Assembly (NCBI GenBank): GCA_025351675.1
Contig: JANXVK010000454.1
Span: forward strand, 1-5,741
From: Rhizobacter sp.
GTDB lineage: Bacteria; Pseudomonadota; Gammaproteobacteria; Burkholderiales; Burkholderiaceae_C
Reading direction: 5' to 3'
Length of the DNA stretch: 5,741 bases
The notes beneath the pieces are model-generated. The model did no database searches, had not been told where the DNA came from, and saw only the letters and a list, made by a program, of their open reading frames with translations. How positions within the stretch are numbered: the stretch's first letter is position 1; the number at the start of each line of letters is the position of its first letter. The position numbers and the translations under genes are program-made. Of the stretch, positions 1 through 5,051 are shown one piece after another.

Positions 1-1040
1 GCATGCAGCTTCAGGAACGCGAAACCGTTGCCGTCGGTGCCGTGGCAGAGACCGGGCCGCTTGACGAGCGGGCCGGCCTGCCAGACCAGCTCGCCCGCCT
101 CGACCAGCAGCGCGCGCAGCGGCGCCGAGCGCGTGCCGGCGAGGCGGCAGATGATGCCGGGGCCGCCGTGGCAATCCTGCAGCAGCGCCTTGACTGGATA
201 GCCCGCCGTGGTGGCGTCGAACTGCGCACCCCAGTTCACGAGGCCGGGCTCGCGCTTCGCGCAGACGTCGAGCGCGTCGAGCGTGCGTGCCTCGAAGGCC
301 GCAACCACCGCAGCGTCGAGCCAGCGCGCGCCGCGAATCACCGGGAAGACATTGCCGGCAAAGCCATGGCCGGCGCCCATGTACTGGACGACCCGGCCGT
401 ACAGGTCCTGCGTCCAGATCCAGACCTCGCGCTGCGGCTGCGCCGTGTGCCGCACCGCCACCATCTGCGCCCACAAGATGTCGATGCCGCGGCGAAACAG
501 CGCGTGCCAGCGCTGTGCGTCGGGTGTGCCTGCTGTCGCTTCGAGCATGTGCAACGCGGGGACGAGCGTGCCCGGTGAGCCCCACAACGCTTCGAGCGCC
601 TTGTTCTGCAGGTTGCTTTCGACCAGCGCAAAGAGTTCGTCGGCCACCGCCGGGGAGCGGTTGTGCCGCCACTGCAACAGCAGGACGGCGGAGTGGCCGA
701 GAAAGTACGACGGCCACTCGGATTCGTTCGCGGTGATCCAGTGGCGACTGTGCTCGTGCAGGCCCGCGACGATAGTCGCCAGGTCGAGATCGACGCGTGC
801 CGCGCCCTGCTCGCGCAGCCGCTGCAAGGCCCAGACCACGCCGGCCGCGCCGTTGTAGAGCATCGGCTGCGGCACCGGCTTGTCGCCCTCCTTACGTTCG
901 CGTGGGTGCACCGGCCAGAGCGTGGCCGGGTCGAAGCGCGCGCAGAGGTCGTCGGTGATTGTCCTGATCGCGCCGCGCGCTGCGGCCGCATTCCACGGCG
1001 TGGCGGTCAGGGCCTCGTGGCGCGCCGGGTCGTGCAGCAT
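1..1040 (-). CDS. LanC-like (lanthionine synthetase C-like) protein, C-terminus off the window
   Basis: The minus-strand frame is open from the ATG at 1040-1038 to the window edge, giving 346 full codons and no stop. Glycine-centred repeats typical of the LanC alpha/alpha barrel recur: LYNGAAGVV (61-69), YFLGHSAVL (112-120), LWGSPGTLV (152-160), GAGHGFAGN (222-230), DCHGGPGI (289-296) and LCHGTDGNG (331-339). By analogy with NisC and LanCL proteins, Cys290 and the Cys332-His333 pair would bind zinc, and His225 matches the conserved GxxHG histidine. The visible part is close to full length for the family (about 400 residues), so perhaps 40-60 residues are missing. The gene follows scoB by 15 bases in the same frame, with no clear Shine-Dalgarno, so translation may be coupled. 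The ATG is the first possible start after the scoB stop. LanC enzymes cyclise dehydrated peptides by thiol addition. Eukaryotic LanCL proteins add glutathione to dehydroamino acids. No lanthipeptide dehydratase or precursor is visible here, so the substrate is unknown. Confidence 0.88.
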   Translation of the reverse strand, partial: MLHDPARHEALTATPWNAAAARGAIRTITDDLCARFDPATLWPVHPRERKEGDKPVPQPMLYNGAAGVVWALQRLREQGAARVDLDLATIVAGLHEHSRHWITANESEWPSYFLGHSAVLLLQWRHNRSPAVADELFALVESNLQNKALEALWGSPGTLVPALHMLEATAGTPDAQRWHALFRRGIDILWAQMVAVRHTAQPQREVWIWTQDLYGRVVQYMGAGHGFAGNVFPVIRGARWLDAAVVAAFEARTLDALDVCAKREPGLVNWGAQFDATTAGYPVKALLQDCHGGPGIICRLAGTRSAPLRALLVEAGELVWQAGPLVKRPGLCHGTDGNGFAFLKLH

Positions 1041-1055
1041 GGCGCGGTCAGAGTT

Positions 1056-1694
1056 TCAGAGCACCGGCACGCCGGTCTTCGATTGCAGTTCCTCGCGTGT
1101 CACACCCTCGGCGATCTCGACCAGCTTGAGCCCGGCCGGCGTCACATCGAGCACCGCGAGGTCGGTGATGATGCGGTTGACCACGCCGACGCCGGTCAGC
1201 GGCAGGGTGCACTCGGGGAGGATCTTCAGGTCAACCCCGCCATCCTTTTTCTTCGCGACGTGCTCCATCAGCACCAGCACGCGGGCGACGCCGGCGACCA
1301 GGTCCATCGCACCGCCCATGCCTTTGACCATCTTGCCGGGAATCATCCAGTTCGCCAGATCGCCTTTGGCGCTGACCTGCATCGCGCCGAGGATCGACAG
1401 GTTGATCTTGCCGCCGCGGATCATCGCGAAGCTGTCGTGGGAGCCGAAAATCGACGAGCCGGGCAGCGTCGTTACGGTCTGTTTGCCGGCGTTGATCAGG
1501 TCGGCGTCGACCTGGTCTTCGGTCGGGAACGGGCCGATGCCGAGCATGCCGTTCTCGCTTTGCAGCCAGACCTCGATGTCGGGCGAGACGAAGTTCGCAA
1601 CCAGCGTCGGCAGGCCGATGCCGAGATTGACGTAGAAGCCGTCTTGCAATTCCTTGGCAGCGCGGGCTGCCATTTGATCGTGTGTCCAAGCCAT
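1056..1694 (-). CDS. scoB: Succinyl-CoA:3-ketoacid CoA-transferase, subunit B
   Basis: The product is 212 residues, the normal size for the beta subunit of a class I CoA-transferase. With ScoA it moves CoA from succinyl-CoA to a 3-oxoacid such as acetoacetate, through a glutamyl-CoA thioester. The catalytic glutamate is Glu47 in the SENGMLG motif (46-52). An N-terminal NLGIGLPT segment (23-30), the GGAMDLV stretch and the CTLPLTG...[13 protein letters not shown] region are all SCOT-like. The ATG at 1694 lies one base after the scoA stop, and an AGGGG ribosome-binding site inside the end of scoA sits about six bases upstream, so the subunits are almost certainly co-translated. Substrate choice cannot be read from sequence: AtoA-type acetate CoA-transferases are close relatives, but the wording of both subunits is nearer to SCOT. 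The LanC-like gene follows in the same frame after the TGA. Confidence 0.95.
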   Translation of the reverse strand: MAWTHDQMAARAAKELQDGFYVNLGIGLPTLVANFVSPDIEVWLQSENGMLGIGPFPTEDQVDADLINAGKQTVTTLPGSSIFGSHDSFAMIRGGKINLSILGAMQVSAKGDLANWMIPGKMVKGMGGAMDLVAGVARVLVLMEHVAKKKDGGVDLKILPECTLPLTGVGVVNRIITDLAVLDVTPAGLKLVEIAEGVTREELQSKTGVPVL

Positions 1695-1695
1695 T

Positions 1696-2415
1696 TCAGA
1701 CCCCTGCCTTCGCTGTCGATTTCTCGGTGATGGTTCGCTTTTCGATGCGCTTCTCGGGATGCGCGTTCAGCACGATCCGGTGCACGTAGATGCCCGGCAG
1801 GTGCACCGCATCGGGATCGAACGACCCGGTCTCGACGATCTCTTCGACCTCGACGATCGTGACCTTGCCGGCCATCGCGCACGCCGGGTTGAAGTTGCGC
1901 GCGGTGCGACGAAAGATCAGATTGCCGCTCTTGTCGGCCTTCCAGGCTTTCACGAGCGCGACCTCGGGCACGAGTGCCCGTTCCATCACGTACACATGCC
2001 CGTCGAACTCGCGCGTCTCCTTGCCTTCGGCCACCAGCGTGCCGACGCCGGTTTTTGTGAAGAACGCCGGGATGCCCGCGCCGCCGGCGCGCAGCTTCTC
2101 GGCCAGCGTGCCCTGCGGCGTGAACTCGAGTTCGAGTTCGCCGGCGAGGTACTGGCGCTCGAACTCCTTGTTCTCGCCGACGTAGCTCGAGATCATCCGC
2201 TTGATCTGGCGGCTTTCGAGCAGCAGGCCGAGGCCGAAGCCGTCGACGCCGGCATTGTTTGAAATCACCGTCAGGTTCTTCGCGCCGGAATCGCGCAGCG
2301 CGGCGATCAGCGCCTCGGGGATGCCGCACAGGCCGAAGCCGCCGACGGCCATCAGCTGGCCGTCTTTCACGACACCCTGGAGCGCCGCGGCGGCGCTGGG
2401 GAAGATCTTGTTCAT
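1696..2415 (-). CDS. scoA: Succinyl-CoA:3-ketoacid CoA-transferase, subunit A
   Basis: The 239-residue product is the alpha subunit of a class I (SCOT-type) CoA-transferase, cytosolic, working with ScoB in ketone-body or 3-oxoacid activation. The glycine-rich family motif [10 protein letters not shown] is at residues 25-34, followed by ISNNAG (51-56). Further signatures are [14 protein letters not shown] (about 135-148), [16 protein letters not shown] (154-169), ARNFNPACA (172-180) and VEVEEIVE near 188-195. The REF(D/N)G and KAWKAD wording resembles mammalian SCOT more than AtoD of the acetoacetate pathway. The ATG at 2415 has a GGAG Shine-Dalgarno eight bases upstream. The stop is separated from scoB by one base. 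The upstream glutamine amidotransferase gene is 98 bases away on the same strand, so scoA could have its own promoter or be read through from it. Confidence 0.95.
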   Translation of the reverse strand: MNKIFPSAAAALQGVVKDGQLMAVGGFGLCGIPEALIAALRDSGAKNLTVISNNAGVDGFGLGLLLESRQIKRMISSYVGENKEFERQYLAGELELEFTPQGTLAEKLRAGGAGIPAFFTKTGVGTLVAEGKETREFDGHVYVMERALVPEVALVKAWKADKSGNLIFRRTARNFNPACAMAGKVTIVEVEEIVETGSFDPDAVHLPGIYVHRIVLNAHPEKRIEKRTITEKSTAKAGV

Positions 2416-2423
2416 TTAACGAG

Positions 2424-2427
2424 CTCC
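2424..2427 (-). promoter_or_regulatory. Ribosome-binding site of scoA
   Basis: GGAG on the minus strand, eight bases before the scoA ATG. It is the clearest Shine-Dalgarno in the left block and fixes the scoA start. The other genes there have weak sites or rely on coupling. Confidence 0.7.
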
Positions 2428-2464
2428 GTGGATTGCCAACGCGGGAGCGTACTACCGAATCCCG

Positions 2465-2519
2465 TGGTGAGTGTTTACGTAGATTCTCCCAAGCCGCATC
2501 ACGCACTCGCCACTCACCA
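2465..2519. repeat. 9-bp perfect inverted repeat spanning the amidotransferase stop and the scoA leader
   Basis: TGGTGAGTG (2465-2473) is exactly complementary to CACTCACCA (2511-2519), with 37 bases between. The right arm covers the stop codon of the amidotransferase gene (2514-2516); the left arm lies 50 bases before the scoA start. On the minus strand GAGTG also occurs a second time just inside the first arm (GAGTGGCGAGTG), offering an alternative pairing. It could be a processing or attenuation structure between the two genes, or an operator upstream of scoA. It has no T-run, so it is not a standard intrinsic terminator. A 9-bp match at this spacing can occur by chance about once in a window this size. 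Confidence 0.35.
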
Positions 2520-3242
2520 GCCGCCGTGGTAGCGCGCGACCTGAGGTTGCGGGATGCCGGCCATCCAGTGCACGTAGACCGAATGCGCCACCTTGTGGAG
2601 CGCGGCCACGCGCTGGCGCAGGCCGAACAGCATCTGCGACTCTTGCTGGACCGCCACACCCGGGTGATCGTGCAACTCGGCCGCGCCCGCAGTGCACCAC
2701 TCGCGCACGATGTCTTCGGTGACTTCGAGGTGGCACTGGAACGCGAGGTGCTTGCCCATCGCGAAGCCCTTGTTCAGGCAGTGCGTGCCGAACAGCGTGC
2801 GTTGCGCGCCCGGCGGGATCGAGAAGGTCTCGTAGTGCCAGTTGAACGCGGTGACCTCGGCGGCACCGTCGAACCAGCGGCGCGAGTCCGGCGTGACCTG
2901 CAGCTTGGCCCAGCCGATGCACGGCGTCGCGTTGCGCGAGACGCGGCCGCCGAGGGCCGTCGCCAGCAACTGCCCGCCGAAGCAGTGGCCCAGCACCGGA
3001 ACGTCACGCAGCACCGCTTCGCGCATCAACTGGCGTTCGCGGTCGATCCAGGCCAGCGGATCATTCACGCTGCCGTTGCTGCCCAGGAAAATCAGCCCCG
3101 AGAAGGACTCGGCCCGGTGCGGCACCGCATCGCCTTCCATCGGCGCGAAGATGCACGTGGGAATGCCGCGATCCTCGAGAAACTTCAGGAGGTACCCGGG
3201 GCGCTGGGTCTTGTCGTGCTGAAAGATCGCTACCGGCTTCAT
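2514..3242 (-). CDS. Class I (type 1) glutamine amidotransferase, stand-alone
   Basis: The 242-residue product has the full class I amidotransferase (GATase1) catalytic set. The nucleophile is Cys87 in the elbow VLGHCFGGQLLA (83-94). The His/Glu pair is H171 and E173 in FQCHLEVTED (168-177). An oxyanion-side loop LGSNGSVND is at 53-61 and FNWHYETF at 133-140. These enzymes release ammonia from glutamine or hydrolyse gamma-glutamyl bonds. No synthetase domain is fused and no synthetase gene is adjacent, so the acceptor is unknown. It resembles the GuaA-type COG0518 stand-alone group rather than a known biosynthetic subunit. The ATG at 3242 is the only plausible start in frame, but no Shine-Dalgarno precedes it; a short hairpin ends six bases upstream instead. 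The stop lies 98 bases before scoA on the same strand, so co-transcription is possible but not shown. Confidence 0.9.
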   Translation of the reverse strand: MKPVAIFQHDKTQRPGYLLKFLEDRGIPTCIFAPMEGDAVPHRAESFSGLIFLGSNGSVNDPLAWIDRERQLMREAVLRDVPVLGHCFGGQLLATALGGRVSRNATPCIGWAKLQVTPDSRRWFDGAAEVTAFNWHYETFSIPPGAQRTLFGTHCLNKGFAMGKHLAFQCHLEVTEDIVREWCTAGAAELHDHPGVAVQQESQMLFGLRQRVAALHKVAHSVYVHWMAGIPQPQVARYHGGW

Positions 3243-3422
3243 GGTGAAGGCGTGCGATGCACACGCCGTCTGTTGGGATGCAGATCACTGTAGGCACAGC
3301 CGGGTCAACGTGGCGTAGGGATTGGCGGCGGGCGCATCAAGATCGTGCAAAGGCCGGCACGGCTGCGGCATGCGAACATCTCGTCCGCAAACGCCACCCC
3401 GGCGCATCCGCCGCATCCGATC
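3243..3422. promoter_or_regulatory. Divergent intergenic region between the amidotransferase and PaaI-like thioesterase genes
   Basis: This 180-base gap separates two divergently read genes and must hold their promoters if they are expressed independently. On the minus strand a TTGACC hexamer at 3308-3303 resembles a sigma-70 -35 box, but no good -10 hexamer follows at 16-18 bases. On the plus strand I see no convincing promoter pair. A small hairpin lies at 3249-3267. The plus-strand reading frame stays open upstream to a GTG at 3345, so part of the gap could be coding if that start is used. Confidence 0.4.
3249..3267 (-). promoter_or_regulatory. Small hairpin just upstream of the amidotransferase start
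   Basis: GGCGTG (3249-3254) pairs with CACGCC (3262-3267) around a seven-base loop. In the minus-strand transcript the stem ends six bases before the AUG, in the place where a Shine-Dalgarno would be expected. An alternative 4-bp stem GTGC/GCAC overlaps it. It could affect ribosome access or be an operator half-site pair; it could also be chance in GC-rich DNA. Confidence 0.3.
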
Positions 3423-3848
3423 ATGACCACCGACGCACCGTTCGACACCACATTCCTGAGAGACGCGCTCGACAACATCTTCGCCGAATGGGTTCGTCTG
3501 CTCGAATTGCGGCTGATCGGCGCCAAGCCCGGCGAAGTCGTGCTGGCATTGCCCGTCACCGCCCGCCATGTGCACGCCGGCAACGTGATGTGCGGCCAGA
3601 CGCTGATGGCCGCGGCCGACACCGCGATGGTGCTGGCGGTGATGTCGAAGCTCGGCACCTTCCGCCCGATGACGACCGTGCAGTTGCAGACCACCTTCCT
3701 GCGCCCGGTCGCGGCCGACGCCGGCGAGGCACACGTGACCGCGACCGTGCTGCGCATGGGCAGGACGATGGCTTTCGGCGACATCCGCATCACGACCGGC
3801 GCCGACGTACTCGCCGCGCACGCGACCACGAGCTATGCGTTGCTCTGA
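3423..3848 (+). CDS. PaaI-like hot-dog fold acyl-CoA thioesterase
   Basis: This is the only plus-strand gene. From the ATG at 3423 it encodes 141 residues, the usual size of PaaI-family 4HBT thioesterases, which hydrolyse acyl- or aryl-CoA esters in the cytosol as dimers or tetramers of the hot-dog fold. The helix motif HVHAGNVMCGQTLMAAADTAM (49-69) corresponds to the family pattern ending in a conserved acidic residue; Asp66 is the likely catalytic one. The usual HGG is replaced by MCG. The strands after it (TVQLQTTFLRPV, then AHVTATVLRMGRTMAFGDIRI) are typical. The frame stays open upstream to a GTG at 3345, giving 167 residues, but those extra residues are low-complexity and rich in Ala, Pro and Arg, so I prefer 3423. 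Neither start has a strong Shine-Dalgarno. It faces the FadM-type thioesterase gene tail to tail. The acyl substrate is not known. Confidence 0.85.
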   Translation: MTTDAPFDTTFLRDALDNIFAEWVRLLELRLIGAKPGEVVLALPVTARHVHAGNVMCGQTLMAAADTAMVLAVMSKLGTFRPMTTVQLQTTFLRPVAADAGEAHVTATVLRMGRTMAFGDIRITTGADVLAAHATTSYALL

Positions 3849-3892
3849 CCGTATCGGCCGAAACCCGCTGCACCTGCCCGCGTTGTTCGGAA

Positions 3893-3913
3893 CGATCGCC
3901 GGGCTGTCGATCG
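3893..3913. repeat. Short inverted repeat in the convergent gap, weak terminator candidate
   Basis: Two CGATCG hexamers (3893-3898 and 3908-3913) can form a 6-bp stem with a nine-base loop between the two convergent thioesterase genes. No run of T follows on either strand, so intrinsic termination is doubtful. CGATCG is itself palindromic and common in GC-rich genomes. Nothing else in the 94-base gap (3849-3942) looks like a terminator. Confidence 0.25.
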
Positions 3914-3942
3914 CGTCGCTGTTTCTCGCGTGAACGCCCGAC

Positions 3943-4362
3943 CTAGAGAATCAGCGCGCGCACCGACTCCGGTAGCGGCACCGACTTTTCGGCGGCGTAG
4001 TTCACCCACACCGTCTTCGTACCGCCCGAAGCGCAGATCACGCCCCGCGCATCGGTGCGCTCCAGCGTGATCCAGGTGTCGAAGCTGCTGCGGCCCGGGT
4101 TCGAGACATAGTGCTTCGCGAGCAGGTCGCCGGGGTACCGGAGCTGGCGGATGAAGTTGCAGAACGCATTGACGATCAGCATGCCGTTGCCGTCCGCGTC
4201 CCCCGCACCACCGGCCCGGGACAACCACTCGAGCCGCACCGTTTCCATGTAGCGGAAGTAGATCGTGTTGTTGACGTGGCCCATCGCGTCCATGTCGCCC
4301 CAGCGCATCGGAATCACCATCTCACAGGTGAGCTTCTTCTCGTCCGGCAGGTCGAATCGCAT
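3943..4362 (-). CDS. FadM/YbgC-type hot-dog acyl-CoA thioesterase
   Basis: The 139-residue product carries the 4HBT signature RWGDMDAMGHVNNTIYFRYME (20-40), with Asp25 in the position of the catalytic aspartate of YbgC/FadM-type thioesterases and the invariant GHVNN following. The rest (RLEWL, then FIRQLRYPGDLL and STF-like strands ending in TKTVWVNY) fits a single hot-dog domain. It should hydrolyse an acyl-CoA thioester in the cytosol; chain length cannot be told. Two starts are possible. I chose the ATG at 4362 because GGAG lies eight bases upstream. A GTG at 4380 would add six residues (145 total) and overlaps the yceH stop as GTGA, which also suits coupled translation. It is the last gene of the SDR-yceH-thioesterase unit and ends in TAG facing the PaaI-like gene. 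Confidence 0.87.
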   Translation of the reverse strand: MRFDLPDEKKLTCEMVIPMRWGDMDAMGHVNNTIYFRYMETVRLEWLSRAGGAGDADGNGMLIVNAFCNFIRQLRYPGDLLAKHYVSNPGRSSFDTWITLERTDARGVICASGGTKTVWVNYAAEKSVPLPESVRALIL

Positions 4363-4370
4363 CGCCGGTT

Positions 4371-4374
4371 CTCC
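4371..4374 (-). promoter_or_regulatory. Ribosome-binding site supporting the 4362 thioesterase start
   Basis: GGAG on the minus strand with an eight-base spacer to the ATG at 4362-4360. It lies downstream of the alternative GTG start at 4380, so it argues for the shorter protein. Confidence 0.55.
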
Positions 4375-4376
4375 GG

Positions 4377-5051
4377 TCACGTGCGCGTCACGCCGAGCTC
4401 GGCATACAGCCGCTCGACCAGACCGCGCAGTTCGGTCAGTTCGGTCTGCATCGCGCCCTGCTGCGCCTTCAGCGCGGCGATCTCGCTGGCGGCGACGAAG
4501 TCGACCGAATCGGCGGCGACCGGCATCGCAGACACATCGATCGCGCCGCTCAACAGATGCGCCCAGCGCGGCTCGCGTGCGCCCGGGGCACGCGGGAGCT
4601 TGACGACGAGCGCCCCGCCCTTCTCTTCGGCCCGCGCCGCGAGCTCGTCGAGAAAGCCTTCGACCGACGACAGGTCGGCGAAGCGGTGCAGCCGCTCGGA
4701 GGCGGTTCGCAACTCCGACACCGTCTGCGGCCCGCGCAGCACCAGCGTCGCGAGCAGCGCGACCCCGGCCGATGGCAGCGCGAGGGTGCGACCGGCGTTG
4801 TGCTCGTAGCGCGTCACGCGCGAGCCGCTGGCCTCGAACACCAAGTTCAGCGCCTTCAGCGCGACCACGGTGTCCTGCACTTCGGATTCGAGCGCGTTCA
4901 GCACCGGCTCGCGCGCGGTCTTCTGGTTGCAGCCGAGCGTCAGCGAGTTGAGCGACAACGGGTAGCTGTCGGGCACCGTGTGCGCCTTCTCGATCAAGAC
5001 GCCCAGCACGCGGACCTCGAGCAGCGACAAGGACCGCAACTGCCCGCTCAA
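4377..5051 (-). CDS. yceH: YceH family (DUF480) tandem winged-helix protein
   Basis: The protein matches the YceH/UPF0502 family, known structurally as two winged-helix domains; its function is not established. Visible signatures are the N-terminal LSLLEVRVLGVLIEK (8-22, like E. coli LTALEARVIGCLLEK), YPLSLNSLTLGCNQKTAREPV (30-50), RVTRYEH (78-84), LRGPQTVSELR (105-115) and KLPRAPGAREPRWAHLL (151-167). A C-terminal coiled coil is likely (about 188-217, ASEIAALKAQQGAM onward). No ATG or GTG exists at the right place: the frame's nearest ATG is at 5279, deep inside the SDR gene, and the residues between look like out-of-frame translation. The best start is TTG at 5051, overlapping the SDR stop as TTGA with a GGA about eight bases upstream (224 residues). 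TTG at 5039 (220 residues) is the alternative and aligns well with E. coli YceH. The stop overlaps the next gene's alternative GTG start. Confidence 0.85.
   Translation of the reverse strand: MSGQLRSLSLLEVRVLGVLIEKAHTVPDSYPLSLNSLTLGCNQKTAREPVLNALESEVQDTVVALKALNLVFEASGSRVTRYEHNAGRTLALPSAGVALLATLVLRGPQTVSELRTASERLHRFADLSSVEGFLDELAARAEEKGGALVVKLPRAPGAREPRWAHLLSGAIDVSAMPVAADSVDFVAASEIAALKAQQGAMQTELTELRGLVERLYAELGVTRT

Noticed and set aside
3..991. Several long open frames on both strands (for example plus 3-578 and 208-858, minus 338-991) over the LanC-like gene
   Set aside because: They are rich in Arg, Ala, Ser and Pro with no family motifs, as expected for other frames of a GC-rich gene. The minus-strand LanC-like frame explains this stretch.
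663..1730. A 355-codon plus-strand open frame across the LanC-like and scoB genes
   Set aside because: It is antisense to two well-supported genes and its translation (many His, Arg, Asp, Gln) has no recognisable domain.
1496..2659. A 387-codon minus-strand open frame across scoA and scoB
   Set aside because: It is the shifted frame of both CoA-transferase genes, Arg-rich and without motifs.
2259..3293. A 344-codon plus-strand open frame opposite the amidotransferase gene
   Set aside because: It is antisense to a gene with a complete catalytic triad and shows no family features.
3282..3308. Sigma-70 promoter for the amidotransferase gene using TTGACC (3308-3303)
   Set aside because: The -35 match is good, but no hexamer resembling TATAAT lies at 16-18 bases, so I do not call a promoter.
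3345..3422. Upstream GTG start at 3345 for the PaaI-like thioesterase
   Set aside because: The 26 extra residues are low-complexity and unlike the family, and no ribosome-binding site supports this start. I kept the ATG at 3423.
3893..3913. Intrinsic terminator between the convergent thioesterase genes
   Set aside because: The stem is only 6 bp and is not followed by a T-run on either strand, so it is listed only as an inverted repeat.
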